Shown here: positions 27,811-36,894 of the stretch, piece by piece
Numbering within the stretch: the stretch's first letter is position 1
Layout of the letters: every line of letters begins with the position of its first letter
From: Bacillus sp. FJAT-27445
GTDB lineage: Bacteria > Bacillota > Bacilli > Bacillales > Cytobacillaceae
Assembly (NCBI RefSeq): GCF_001510665.1
Contig: NZ_LMTI01000006.1
Coordinates: 85,834-149,833 of the forward strand
Direction of reading: 5' to 3'
DNA: 64,000 bases
Made by a program: the position numbers and the translations under genes
The notes under the pieces: model-generated
What the model was told of the DNA's origin: nothing
Databases searched by the model: none
What the model saw: only the letters and a program-made list of their open reading frames with translations

Positions 27811-28440
27811 AGCTTATTCTGACAGCCCAACCTGATTTTCGCCTTCGGTTGTCAGAAATCCGGGCTTATTCTGACAACCCACCCTAATTTTCGGCTTCGG
27901 TTGTCAGAAATCATGGCTTATTCTGACAGCCCAACCTGATTTTCACCTTCGGTTGTCAGAAATCCGGGCTTATTCTGACAACCCAACCTGATTTTCGGCT
28001 TGGGTTGTCAGGAAACATGGCTTATTCTGACAACCCACCCTGATTTTTCGCCTTCTGTTGTCAGAAATCATGGCTTATTCTGACAACCCAACCTGATTTT
28101 TGCCTTCGGTTGTCAGAAATCGGGGCTTATTCTGACAACCCAACCTGATTTTCGCAATGGGTTGTCAGGAAACATGGCCTATTCTGACAACGCAACTTGA
28201 TTTTCGCCCTCGGTTGTCAGGAATCATGGCTTATTCTGACAACCCAACCTGATTTTCGCCTTCGGTTGTCAGAAATCATGGCTTTTTCTGACAACCCAAC
28301 CTGGTTTTTCGCCTTGGGTTGTCAGAAATCCGGTCTTATTCTGACAACCCAACTTGATTTTCGCCTTCGGTTGTCAGGAAACATGGCTTATTCTGACAAC
28401 CTAACCTGGTTTTTCGCCTTCGGTTGTCAGAAATCATATC
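27784..28440 (+). repeat. 52-bp hairpin tandem array, about 12.5 units
   Basis: GGTTGTCAG recurs 13 times with a spacing of about 52 bp. Each unit carries the inverted repeat TTGTCAGAA ... TTCTGACAA around an 11-13-nt loop, joined by CCAACCTGATTTTCGCCTTC. Substitutions between units are mostly in the loop (ATCATGGC or ATCCGGGC). There are no unique spacers, so it is not a CRISPR array. A related unit in reverse orientation is at 63945-64000. Confidence 0.92.
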
Positions 28441-28461
28441 CTCTGGGTATTTACAGTCTGG

Positions 28462-28507
28462 CTGTTGGGTGGGGAGCCCGGTGTATGGGCCAATTTTTCC
28501 AAAAAAA
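28462..28507 (+). repeat. composite dispersed repeat, tail-only copy A4
   Basis: GGCTGTTGGGTGGGGAGCCC then TGTATGGGCCAATTTTTCC matches the A-type tail and sits directly after the 52-bp array. Confidence 0.7.
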
Positions 28508-28668
28508 AGCTTTAGTGTAGAAAATGCAGTGGCTTTTGGCCGAAAATAAACAAGAAGGAGTGGGGAATTATATCCTGGCTCCTTCTTTAGTATGGTTTTC
28601 TTGTATTAACGCACTTTTCAAAAAACGGTGAATCTAGTATTGTTGGGATATGGGGATGGGTGAAGACT

Positions 28669-30366
28669 ATGCTAAATCTTAGTACACAGAAGAGATTGTT
28701 TATCATGTTTTTGGTTGTGGCGTTGATTCCGATGCTGACGCTAGGGGCCATTTCCTATTATCAGTCTTCAAGAGTGGTGAATGGCAAGCTATCAAACTAC
28801 AATCATTTTGCCGGCGAAAAGATTAAAACGCAGCTTGATCAAATTTTGGAAGATATGTATTTTAGCGCAGCGGAAATCAAGCAGTATTTAGCGGATAATA
28901 CGTCTGTTAATTTACAGCATGAGGAGCCGCGAACGTATGAGGACTTTAAAGAAGTGGATAATTTGCAGAGGCTTCTGCAGGCGCATAAAAAGTCGAACAT
29001 CCGCGGTATCTATATCATTACTTCGTCAGGCTATTTCTACGGTGATTACGATTTTAAAATGAAAGAATTTAAGATGCAGGATATTTGGAAAAGGACAATT
29101 TGGAGCGGCGACTCGGAAATCGGGATTTATCAGCCGAACCATCTTAAAGATAATCAGGTTGATCATATCCTTGGCTTAATTGTGCCATTGAAGTTTTCCT
29201 ACGGCGTATTAAATAACAGCTATCTATTAATCGAAACGGATATTGACGATGTATTTCACTTGATGGAGGTGCTAGAGGAGGATCTCCAATCCAGGATAAC
29301 GATTCGAAATGAGATGGGCCAGCCGCTTTATCATTCAAAAAGTGCGGAGGCAGACACGGTCGACGATATTCTATGGAAAGAGAATACAAACATTAATAAT
29401 TGGGAGGTTGAGATCCGCGTACCCCGCGACAAGTTTTATGAATCTTCCCAAGTTATATTAAAAATAGTATTTATAGGAGTTTTGATCGCTACTATCCTGG
29501 CCCTCATTCTTTCTTATGTCTTTTCCAATCAGTTTTCAAAACGGATTTTTATGCTGAAATGGGCGATTGATGAAGTAAGTAAAGGAATCTTCGACACAAA
29601 GTTATTGTCTGACGATAAGAAGGATGAAATTGGAAAACTAGGCAGCCATTTTAACCGGATGGTTGAGAAAATCAAGCAATTGATGGAAGAGGTAAGGGAG
29701 AAAGAATCAACCAAGCGCGAAGCTGAAATGAAAGCGATTCATTATCAAATTAATCCGCATCTTCTTTTTAACACGTTAAATACGATCCAATGGAAAGCCC
29801 GGATGGATGGGAATGTGGAAATCGGAAAGATGCTCATCCATCTGACGAAAGTGCTGGAAGAAAACTTGAATTCTACGATTGATTTAATTCCGTTAAAAGA
29901 AGAGTTAAAGACGCTTCAGCATTTCTTTGCCATTCAAGAATTACGATATGGGAAAAACTTTACCTTTTCATTGAAAATGGACGAGCAGTTTGAAAAAGGG
30001 CTGATTCCAAGAATGACCTTGCAGCCGATGCTCGAAAATATTTTTTTCCATGCATTTGAGGATGGGACGGGGACGATTGGCCTCGAGTTTTTAGAGACTC
30101 TTTCTTATTTTCGGCTCGTTTTAAAGGACAATGGAAAAGGGATTCCTCCGGAAAAGCTGAGTGCATTATTTACACGGCCAAATGAGAAAAAGCGCGGAGG
30201 GATCGGCTTATATAATGTGAAGCAAAAGTTTTATATCCATTATGGGACTGATTTTCACATAAATACGGATTCTGTGGCTGGCGACGGAACCACGATTACG
30301 ATAACTTGGCCAAAGAGGTGGGTGGATGAGGATGAATACAGCAGCCATAAAAGTATTAATTGTTGA
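28669..30366 (+). CDS. YesM-type sensor histidine kinase
   Basis: 565 aa from the ATG at 28669; a GTG at 28660 is possible but sits too close to its GGGGATGG site. A first membrane helix at about 9-30 precedes an extracellular Cache-like sensor (about 30-260). A second helix at about 263-285, a HAMP linker and the His_kinase (PF06580) domain follow. The phosphoacceptor is H358 in MKAIHYQINPHLLFNTLN. The ATP-binding region has LQPMLENIFFHAF and KDNGKGIP...GGIGLYNV. The 3' end overlaps the regulator gene by 41 nt. It very likely senses the sugar imported by the ABC system that follows. Confidence 0.93.
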   Translation: MLNLSTQKRLFIMFLVVALIPMLTLGAISYYQSSRVVNGKLSNYNHFAGEKIKTQLDQILEDMYFSAAEIKQYLADNTSVNLQHEEPRTYEDFKEVDNLQRLLQAHKKSNIRGIYIITSSGYFYGDYDFKMKEFKMQDIWKRTIWSGDSEIGIYQPNHLKDNQVDHILGLIVPLKFSYGVLNNSYLLIETDIDDVFHLMEVLEEDLQSRITIRNEMGQPLYHSKSAEADTVDDILWKENTNINNWEVEIRVPRDKFYESSQVILKIVFIGVLIATILALILSYVFSNQFSKRIFMLKWAIDEVSKGIFDTKLLSDDKKDEIGKLGSHFNRMVEKIKQLMEEVREKESTKREAEMKAIHYQINPHLLFNTLNTIQWKARMDGNVEIGKMLIHLTKVLEENLNSTIDLIPLKEELKTLQHFFAIQELRYGKNFTFSLKMDEQFEKGLIPRMTLQPMLENIFFHAFEDGTGTIGLEFLETLSYFRLVLKDNGKGIPPEKLSALFTRPNEKKRGGIGLYNVKQKFYIHYGTDFHINTDSVAGDGTTITITWPKRWVDEDEYSSHKSINC

Positions 30367-31084
30367 TGATGATACGATTGTGCGCCGGGGATTAGCGGCC
30401 ACGGTCGATTGGGAAAGGTTTGGGATGACTGTGGTCGGCGATGCCCCGAATGGAAAACGGGGCTGGGAGGAATTTTTGCGCCACGAACCGGATGTTGTCA
30501 TTACCGATATCGTCATGCCGGAGGAGAATGGACTGGAGTTCTCACAGAAAATAAAAGTCAGCAGGCCGCAGACGAAAATTCTGCTGCTCAGCTGCCATAA
30601 GGATTTTGATTATGCCCAAGCGGGCTTAAAGCTGGGCGCATCAGGCTATTTATTAAAAACAGCCTTCGATGATGAAGAGCTAAACCAATTTCTGGCCGCT
30701 TTTCAAAGCGAACTGTCAGAACCCGCCTCAAAGGAAGAACCAGATTTTTCAGGCCATCCAAAGGTTATTCAACAAGCGATTGAGTATATTGCCAGGAATT
30801 TATCAAACCCGATGACCGTAGAAGGCATTGCCGATGACGTAGGAATGAGTAGAAGCCATTTAAGCACGTTATTTAAGAAAAATTTGGGCTGCGGCATCCA
30901 TTCCTTTATTGAAGAAAAACGTCTCCAGCTTGCAAAACAGCTATTAAAGGGATCTGACATTAATATTCAAGAGGTTGGAGAGCAAATTGGCATTCAGGAC
31001 GCTAAATATTTCAGCAAATGGTTTAAACGGTGCACCGGCATCCCGCCATCTGATTACCGAATCAAACAAAAAGACGGGAATTAG
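30326..31084 (+). CDS. YesN-type response regulator with AraC DNA-binding domain
   Basis: 252 aa. The receiver domain has VLIVDDDTIVRRGL, the phosphorylated aspartate D61 in VVITDIVMPEENG, LLLSCHKDF and the lysine in YLLKTAF. The C-terminal AraC/XylS pair of helix-turn-helix motifs spans about 148-248 (VEGIADDVGMSRSHLSTLFKK, DAKYFSKWFKRCTGIPPSDYR). It is transcribed with the overlapping kinase gene and should activate the adjacent sugar-uptake operon. Length is shorter than many YesN proteins because the linker is compact. Confidence 0.93.
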   Translation: MRMNTAAIKVLIVDDDTIVRRGLAATVDWERFGMTVVGDAPNGKRGWEEFLRHEPDVVITDIVMPEENGLEFSQKIKVSRPQTKILLLSCHKDFDYAQAGLKLGASGYLLKTAFDDEELNQFLAAFQSELSEPASKEEPDFSGHPKVIQQAIEYIARNLSNPMTVEGIADDVGMSRSHLSTLFKKNLGCGIHSFIEEKRLQLAKQLLKGSDINIQEVGEQIGIQDAKYFSKWFKRCTGIPPSDYRIKQKDGN

Positions 31085-31152
31085 CTAACAAAAAGACGAA
31101 TTTTAATAAAACCGGAGAAAATTGCACGAAAATTCAAACAAATAGAAGTGTT

Positions 31153-31196
31153 TAACCGCTTTCAGGAAAGATACAATGAAAGCGGTTACTTTTTTA
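31153..31196 (+). terminator. terminator-like hairpin upstream of the first ABC operon
   Basis: AACCGCTTTCA (31153-31163) pairs with TGAAAGCGGTT (31177-31187), followed by ACTTTTTT. It can end the kinase/regulator transcript. Its 3' arm coincides with a cre-type sequence. Confidence 0.65.
31176..31190 (+). promoter_or_regulatory. candidate cre site (CcpA) of the first ABC operon
   Basis: ATGAAAGCGGTTACT matches the cre consensus WTGNAANCGNWNNCW at every defined position and lies 37 nt before the binding-protein start. A TACAAT (31172-31177) next to it could be the -10 element. The overlap with a terminator stem makes the call ambiguous. Confidence 0.55.
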
Positions 31197-31226
31197 ATAG
31201 TCAAAAAATTAGAAAAGAGGGGTCGT

Positions 31227-32480
31227 ATGAAGAAAAGGAATTTATGTTTTACTCTGCTAATCGCAATCGCTCTCTTGTTGAGCGCGTGCAGTTCGAACAC
31301 TTCGTCCGGAGCGGAGAAAAAGGACAAAAAAACAGTTTTGCGCTTTGCCACTTGGGATGCAGGGAATACACTGAAAATCCAGGAGGATATCGCAAAAGCT
31401 TTTGAAAAAGAAAATAAAGATGTAAAGGTGCAGGTTGAGGCTTACGGAGATGGGTTTGATCAAAAGATTGCCGCCTCATTCGGGGCAAAAAATCCCCCAG
31501 ATGTGATGTATATGTGGGATTTTACGACATACCACCAATCGCTTGAACCGCTTGATGGATATACAGAGGAAGATTCCGATCTCAACATGGACGATTTTTA
31601 CGAGGGTCTGTTCAACTATTCAAAAGTGGACGGAAAACTATATGGAATGCCGGCCGGCTTCTCCACAATGGTTGTCTATTATAATAAAAAGCTGTATGAC
31701 GAGGCGGGGATTTCTTATCCTCAGGATGGCTGGACATGGGACGATTTTCAAGAGAATGCCAAGAAGCTAACGGATAAAAGCAAGAAACAATATGGCTTTG
31801 CTGTAACGTCCGAGCCGGATCCGTACGATTTGCAAGGTTTGGTTTGGAGCAACGGCGGCAGCTTTATCTCGGATGACGGCAAGAATATTGATGGAATTAT
31901 GAATAGTAAAGAAACGGTTGATGCGCTGCAAATGTACGGTGATATGGTGAAGGAGGGAATCGCTGTTTCGACGGGCGGGGCAAATCAACAAAGCGCCAGC
32001 GAGATTTTCAAAGCGAACAAACTCGGAATGCTTATCAATGGCGTTTGGTCAGTACAAGGTTATAAAGATGCAAAGGTAGACTTTGGAACGGTGATGATGC
32101 CCGCGTTTGGTTCCAAGCCTGTAAAAGGATTGATTAACTCGTCGTCGATTTCAATCGCGAAAGATTCAAAGCAAAAAGAGTTGGCCTGGAAGTTTGTAAA
32201 ATTCTTCTCTTCCGAAGAGGCAATCAAGATGAGAACAGCAGACCTGCCTGTCCGCAAAAGTGTTGTTGAAGAAACAAAAGTAACGGAAGATCCATTGTAT
32301 AAGCCATTCTACACCATGCTGGAAAAAGCGGATAATTCACCGGCATTCCTATTAAATAAAAATTGGAACGAGGTTAACCGCAACCTGTCCGCCGCCATAA
32401 ATGCGGCCATGATTGGACAGGATACAAAGCCATTGCTCGATAAAGCCGTGAAGGATTCGGAGAAATATTTATCTAAATAA
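31227..32480 (+). CDS. carbohydrate ABC transporter substrate-binding lipoprotein
   Basis: 417 aa. The ATG at 31227 is chosen because AGAGGGG precedes it and it gives a perfect lipoprotein signal (KKRNLCFTLLIAIALLLSAC); the frame itself extends upstream to 31176. The mature protein has the family-1 solute-binding pattern TVLRFATWDAGN, PPDVMYMWDF, GMPAGFSTMVVYYNKKLYDEAGI and GAWS-like NGVWSVQGY. It captures an oligosaccharide or glycoside outside the membrane for the two permeases that follow. No ATPase is encoded here, so a shared MsmX-type ATPase is expected. Confidence 0.93.
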   Translation: MKKRNLCFTLLIAIALLLSACSSNTSSGAEKKDKKTVLRFATWDAGNTLKIQEDIAKAFEKENKDVKVQVEAYGDGFDQKIAASFGAKNPPDVMYMWDFTTYHQSLEPLDGYTEEDSDLNMDDFYEGLFNYSKVDGKLYGMPAGFSTMVVYYNKKLYDEAGISYPQDGWTWDDFQENAKKLTDKSKKQYGFAVTSEPDPYDLQGLVWSNGGSFISDDGKNIDGIMNSKETVDALQMYGDMVKEGIAVSTGGANQQSASEIFKANKLGMLINGVWSVQGYKDAKVDFGTVMMPAFGSKPVKGLINSSSISIAKDSKQKELAWKFVKFFSSEEAIKMRTADLPVRKSVVEETKVTEDPLYKPFYTMLEKADNSPAFLLNKNWNEVNRNLSAAINAAMIGQDTKPLLDKAVKDSEKYLSK

Positions 32481-32487
32481 ATTGGCA

Positions 32488-32522
32488 AAGGCTCCACAAC
32501 CACCAAAGTGTTGTGGAGCCTT
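32488..32522 (+). terminator. intercistronic hairpin after the binding-protein gene
   Basis: AAGGCTCCACAAC (32488-32500) pairs with GTTGTGGAGCCTT (32510-32522). An A-run rather than a U-run follows, so it probably stabilises the upstream mRNA or causes partial termination, raising binding-protein levels over permease levels. Confidence 0.6.
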
Positions 32523-32546
32523 AAAAAAAGCAGGAGGAGGCATTCG

Positions 32547-33494
32547 ATGAAATCCGGCTTAAGTATTGGCACAGCACCCCCGGCACTTCAGCATAAGAAG
32601 AAAATAAAATGGGGCCAATTGGTCCCCTATCTGTTTATTGCACCGTGGATCATTGGCTTTGTTGTGTTTACCATTGGACCGTTATTGTTTTCACTTGTGA
32701 TTAGTTTTTTTGATTGGCCGATTGTCGGGGAAGTCACATTTGTTGGCCTTTCGAACTACATAACGATGTTTACTGATGACCCGCTGTTTTGGCATTCCTT
32801 ATGGATCACAGTGAAATATGCGATGATTTTCGTCCCATTGAATATTACTTTGGCCTTATTGTTGGCTGTTTTACTGAATCAAAAGGTAAAGGGCAGCTCG
32901 CTTTTTCGGACGTTTTTCTATGTTCCCTCCGTTATTTCCGGCGTTGCGCTGGCGATGATCTGGCGGACGGTTTTTGATGGCGAATACGGTATATTGAACT
33001 ACTTGCTTTCGTTAATTGGCATTGAGGGGCCAGGATGGCTGAGTGACGCAAAGTGGGCACTCAGTGCGATGGTCATCGCCAGTTTATGGGGCCAGGGGAC
33101 GATGATGTTGATTTTCCTGGCGGGTTTGAAAAATATTCCCCAGGATTTATACGAGGCAGCAGAAATTGATGGGGCCGGAAAGCTCTATAAATTTTTCAAG
33201 ATTACCGTTCCCTTGTTATCGCCGACGATTCTTTTCAATTTGATTATGACGATTATCGGAGCGTTTCAAACTTTGACGCTTGCACTTGTATTGACAGGCG
33301 GCGGCCCGATGCAGTCGACCTATTTCTATGCAATGTATGTGTACGAGAATGCGTTCAAATATTACAAAATGGGCTATTCATCAGCCAATGCGTGGATCAT
33401 GTTCCTTATTGTACTGACTTTAACGATGCTGGTCTTTAAATCATCGAGTATGTGGGTGTTTTACGAAAGTGAAGTAAAAAATAAAGAAAAGTAA
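32547..33494 (+). CDS. carbohydrate ABC transporter permease (MalF/LacF-like)
   Basis: 315 aa from the ATG at 32547, which follows GGAGGAGG by 6 nt; the open frame to 32508 lies over the preceding hairpin. Six hydrophobic segments are seen, starting with LVPYLFIAPWIIGFVVFTIGP. The EAA loop is YEAAEIDGAGKLYKFFKITVPLLSPT near the C-terminal third and contacts the ATPase. It is the first permease of the first import operon. The substrate is unknown, but the neighbouring glycosidase suggests an oligosaccharide. Confidence 0.92.
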   Translation: MKSGLSIGTAPPALQHKKKIKWGQLVPYLFIAPWIIGFVVFTIGPLLFSLVISFFDWPIVGEVTFVGLSNYITMFTDDPLFWHSLWITVKYAMIFVPLNITLALLLAVLLNQKVKGSSLFRTFFYVPSVISGVALAMIWRTVFDGEYGILNYLLSLIGIEGPGWLSDAKWALSAMVIASLWGQGTMMLIFLAGLKNIPQDLYEAAEIDGAGKLYKFFKITVPLLSPTILFNLIMTIIGAFQTLTLALVLTGGGPMQSTYFYAMYVYENAFKYYKMGYSSANAWIMFLIVLTLTMLVFKSSSMWVFYESEVKNKEK

Positions 33495-33511
33495 GGAGGT
33501 GCCGATTCCGG

Positions 33512-34339
33512 ATGAAAGGGAAAATGCGTATCCAGAAAATCATTGTATATGGTTTGTTGATTGCCCTGTCGCTCTTATTCCTTTTGCCGTTTTTTTGGAT
33601 GGTGATGACCGCGCTGAAAGGCCCGGTAGAGCTTGCACAATATCCGCCAAAATTCATTCCTTCCACATGGCATTTCGAGAACTTTGCCAAAGCATGGAAC
33701 AGCCAGCCATTTAATACTTTCCTGGTGAATAGTTTAATCGTCACGGGGATGACGACCATTGGACAGATTATTTCATCCACCCTTGTCGCGTACGGTTTTG
33801 CACGGTTTCAATTTAAAGGGCGGGATACGCTGTTCATTATTTTGCTTGCGACAATGATGATTCCATGGGAAGTAACGATGATCCCGCAATATATGGAATT
33901 TAATATGTTTGGCTGGATCAACACGCTGAAGGCATTGATTGTTCCTTCCTGGTTCGGTTCCGCGTTTTATATATTCCTGCTACGGCAATTCATTATGTCG
34001 ATTCCGAAAGAATTGGATGAAGCGGCAAAAATAGACGGGGCGAATGTGTTCCAAATCTATTACAAAATCTATTTGCCGCTCGTATGGCCCGTCATCGTGC
34101 TGATTGCCGTGTTCAATATATTGGGCAGCTGGAATGACTATTTAGGCCCGCTGATTTTCCTGAATGACCAGAGCAAATATACGTTGACGCTTGGTCTGGC
34201 GCAGTTTAAAGGAGTTTATGATGTGGATACGAACGGCCTTATGGCGGTTACGTTCCTGATCAGTCTTTTCCCGCTAATTTTGTTCTTTTTTGCACAAAAG
34301 AAAATTGTTGAAGGTGTGCAGACTACTGGGTTGAAATAA
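33512..34339 (+). CDS. carbohydrate ABC transporter permease (MalG/LacG-like)
   Basis: 275 aa. An AAGGAGG site overlaps the previous stop and lies 11 nt from the ATG. Six membrane segments are present, with LLPFFWMVMTALKGPVEL at the start and the EAA motif DEAAKIDGANVFQIYYKIYLPLVWPV. The C-terminus FFAQKKIVEGVQTTGLK is typical. It pairs with the upstream permease. The operon ends here, before a G+C-rich repeat and the ACTAGT array. Confidence 0.92.
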   Translation: MKGKMRIQKIIVYGLLIALSLLFLLPFFWMVMTALKGPVELAQYPPKFIPSTWHFENFAKAWNSQPFNTFLVNSLIVTGMTTIGQIISSTLVAYGFARFQFKGRDTLFIILLATMMIPWEVTMIPQYMEFNMFGWINTLKALIVPSWFGSAFYIFLLRQFIMSIPKELDEAAKIDGANVFQIYYKIYLPLVWPVIVLIAVFNILGSWNDYLGPLIFLNDQSKYTLTLGLAQFKGVYDVDTNGLMAVTFLISLFPLILFFFAQKKIVEGVQTTGLK

Positions 34340-34382
34340 GTCATTTTTTACAACCTTGAGAAGGAAATGAGGAGTTAATAAT

Positions 34383-34577
34383 GTTGATTTCCGCTCCACT
34401 TAGGAAAGCTTCCATGAATAAGCATCGCAGGGACAGGCGTTCTTTGCCTGTCACGAGGCACACGCTTTCCGCGGGGCGTCAGTGGAGCCTCCTCGGCTCA
34501 AGCGCCTGTGGGGTCTCCACCTTGCCGCTGCATCCCGCAGGAGTCGGTGCCTTCCGCTCCAATCTAATCGTCAATGG
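34383..34577 (-). repeat. dispersed G+C-rich palindromic repeat, copy 2 (reverse)
   Basis: On the minus strand it reads GATTGGAGCGGAAGGCAC, GGAGACCCCACAGGCGC, GCCGAGGAGGCTCC, CGCCCCGCGGAAAGCG and ends GGAGCGGAAATCAAC. The order is the same as in copies 1 and 3. The 84-codon open frame over it is spurious. Confidence 0.85.
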
Positions 34578-34604
34578 ACTGTATTTGCTAGAAAATGCGA
34601 ACGG

Positions 34605-35121
34605 AAATTCACTAGTTATCCGCAAAGTTCACTAGTGGGCGTCTGACACCTACTACTTATTGCGAATTTAATAGTAAAGAATCACTAGTCCCTGTCTTAA
34701 AATTTGGCGAAAAATTCACTAGTTATTCGCAAAATTCACTAGTGAGGGTCTGACCCCTACTATTTTTTGTAAATTTTAATAGTGAAAAATCACTAGTCCC
34801 CGTCTGGCGATTTGGCGGGAAACTTACTAGTTATTCGCAAAATTCACTAGTGAGGGTCTGACCCCTACTATTTTTTGCAAATTTTAATAGTGAAAAATCA
34901 CTAGTCTCCGTCTGGCAATTTGGCGGGAAACTTACTAGTTAGTCGTAAAATTCACTAGTGAGGGTCTGACCCCTACTATTTTTTGCAAATTTTAATAGCA
35001 AAATATCACTAGTCCTCGTCTTAAAATTTGGCGGAAGATTCACTAGTTATTCGCAAAATTCACTAGTGGGCGTCAGACACCTACTACTTATTGCGAATCT
35101 TAATAGCAAAATATCACTAGT
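34605..35121 (+). repeat. 108-bp tandem array rich in ACTAGT palindromes, about 4.8 units
   Basis: The motif ACTAGTTA recurs at 34611, 34718, 34826, 34934 and 35042, a period of 107-108 bp. Each unit holds three ACTAGT hexamers, an inner GAGGGTCTGACCCCTACTATT (or GGGCGTCTGACACC) and the inverted pair ACTATT/AATAGT. Units can therefore fold into long stems. The array separates the first ABC operon from the glycosidase gene. Confidence 0.9.
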
Positions 35122-35174
35122 CAGCTTTGTTAATCCAATCGATTGATTTTGAATGTTAAGAAGGACGTGACTGC

Positions 35175-36869
35175 ATGTTTGATGTAAATAAAATCCCTTT
35201 CAGCCGTTATGGTTCTTTTATAACGATTTCACCGAGGCATCGAAGGGACGGTGGTGGGGCGCTTTATATTCGGAATATCCGGAACGGGGACAATGATTTT
35301 GGCGAGGTGTTCCGGGTTGATTTGATTCGGGATGGCGAGCCTCTTTCCTATCAGTCTCAAATGTATCCGAGTTTTCTGCGCCTTGAAGCGGACGGCGGCT
35401 TTGCGGAATTTTGTATTACGGAAGCGCGGGTTTTGCAAATAAGGAGCGAGGGGGTCGGTGTCAGGCTGACGGGGATTACCGGCGCCTATGATTATGCGGC
35501 CCTTGTTGGCGAGAATCGCTGGGAGGTCAATCATTCTTCTCAGGAAATGCGTTATATGCTTACCGCGGTAAAGGGGCGCATTGATATGGATGCCCCGTTC
35601 AAGGAGCAGCGCTGTGAAAAAATCATCGTGAATCTTCTTCCGGGACCGTCGGCGGAGATGGAATGTGTGATGGAAGAGTATACGACTGTGTATCGGCCGA
35701 GATCCTATGTTTCTTTTTCAAAAGGGCAAGAGATCGTTGAAAAGGAATACGATTCATGGATTCAGGGTGTTCTTCCGGTGCCTGATGAGCATGCGGGTGG
35801 ACGGGAGCTGGCTGGCTATATTACGTGGTCATGTGTCGTCCCTCCTGAAGGGATGCTGACGAGGCCCGCGATGTACATGTCGAAAAACTGGATGACGAAC
35901 ATTTGGAGCTGGGACCATTGTTTCAATGCGATGGCGCTCGCGAAAAATTCGCCAGAGCTTGCCTGGGAACAGTTCATGATTTTCTTTGACCTGCAGGATG
36001 AATCGGGGATGCTTCCGGATTTCGTCAACAATCGCTTTGCATTGTGGAACTTTACGAAGCCTCCGATCCATGGCTGGACATTAAGGCGGATGTACACTCA
36101 AAGCGATTATGTGAATGCGGAGAAATTGCAGGAGGTATACGAGCCGCTGGCCAAATGGACGAGTTGGTGGATGACGTATCAGGATAGTGATGGGGATGGC
36201 ATTCCGCAATACAATCACGGGAATGACAGTGGCTGGGATAACAGCACGATTTTTCGAATGGGACCTCCGGTGGAAAGTCCCGACCTGTCTTCATTCTTAG
36301 TATTGCAAATGGAAGTGCTGGCGGAAATCGCAGAGAAACTGGGCCTGGATGTCGAAGCTGAAAGGTGGAGGCAGGAATCCGAGGAACTTTTAACGAGACT
36401 GATTGATCATTTCTGGAATGGCGAGCGGTTTGTGGCGAAGAAATCGGGGACCCATGAAGTGATTGAATCAGATAGCCTTGTTCTCTATATCCCTATTATT
36501 CTTGGAAAAAGGCTGCCGGCCGGGATTCTGGGAAAATTGGTCGACGGAATCAAAAACAAAGGCTTTTTAACTGAGAATGGCCTGGCGACAGAGCTGCCGT
36601 CCAGTCCGTTTTATAAAGAAGATGGCTACTGGCGAGGGCCGATTTGGGCGCCAACGACGATGCTGGTGGTGGATGGACTGCTCTCGGCAGGTGAAAAAGA
36701 GCTGGCGCTTGAGATTGCACGGAGATTCTGCAGGATGGCTTCAAAATCCGGGATGGCGGAAAACTATGATGCGTTAACAGGCGCAGGTTTGCGAGACCCG
36801 GCATTTACATGGACGTCCAGTGTATTCCTCATGCTCGGCCATCTATTGCAGGAAAATGAGGGAGCTTAG
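35175..36869 (+). CDS. MGH1/GH63-like alpha-glycosidase
   Basis: 564 aa. An N-terminal beta-sandwich-like region (about 1-190) is followed by an (alpha/alpha)6 barrel. Conserved barrel motifs are NIWSWDHCFNAMAL with D247 as a likely catalytic acid, LPDFVNN, HGNDSGWDNSTIF, YWRGPIWAPTTMLV and a C-terminal AENYDALTG holding a probable catalytic base glutamate. This is the pattern of MGH1-type and YgjK/GH63 glycosidases. There is no signal peptide, so it works on imported oligosaccharides. A weak AAGAAGGACG site precedes the ATG. Substrate specificity is unknown. Confidence 0.8.
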   Translation: MFDVNKIPFSRYGSFITISPRHRRDGGGALYIRNIRNGDNDFGEVFRVDLIRDGEPLSYQSQMYPSFLRLEADGGFAEFCITEARVLQIRSEGVGVRLTGITGAYDYAALVGENRWEVNHSSQEMRYMLTAVKGRIDMDAPFKEQRCEKIIVNLLPGPSAEMECVMEEYTTVYRPRSYVSFSKGQEIVEKEYDSWIQGVLPVPDEHAGGRELAGYITWSCVVPPEGMLTRPAMYMSKNWMTNIWSWDHCFNAMALAKNSPELAWEQFMIFFDLQDESGMLPDFVNNRFALWNFTKPPIHGWTLRRMYTQSDYVNAEKLQEVYEPLAKWTSWWMTYQDSDGDGIPQYNHGNDSGWDNSTIFRMGPPVESPDLSSFLVLQMEVLAEIAEKLGLDVEAERWRQESEELLTRLIDHFWNGERFVAKKSGTHEVIESDSLVLYIPIILGKRLPAGILGKLVDGIKNKGFLTENGLATELPSSPFYKEDGYWRGPIWAPTTMLVVDGLLSAGEKELALEIARRFCRMASKSGMAENYDALTGAGLRDPAFTWTSSVFLMLGHLLQENEGA

Positions 36870-36894
36870 TCAAGGATAAGAGTGGACGATCGTA

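Noticed and set aside
27784..28440. CRISPR array
   Set aside because: The repeat is continuous with no unique spacers, the unit contains its own long inverted repeat, and no cas genes are present.
28197..28520. 107-codon plus-strand ORF with repeated LILTTQPDFRLRLS-like peptide
   Set aside because: It is only the translation of the 52-bp tandem array; it has no ribosome site and its periodicity comes from non-coding stem repeats.
32508..32546. Upstream start of the first permease gene
   Set aside because: It lies on the intercistronic hairpin, while GGAGGAGG directly precedes the ATG at 32547.
34381..34635. 84-codon ORF upstream of the ACTAGT array
   Set aside because: It coincides with reverse copy 2 of the G+C-rich dispersed element and lacks protein-like features.
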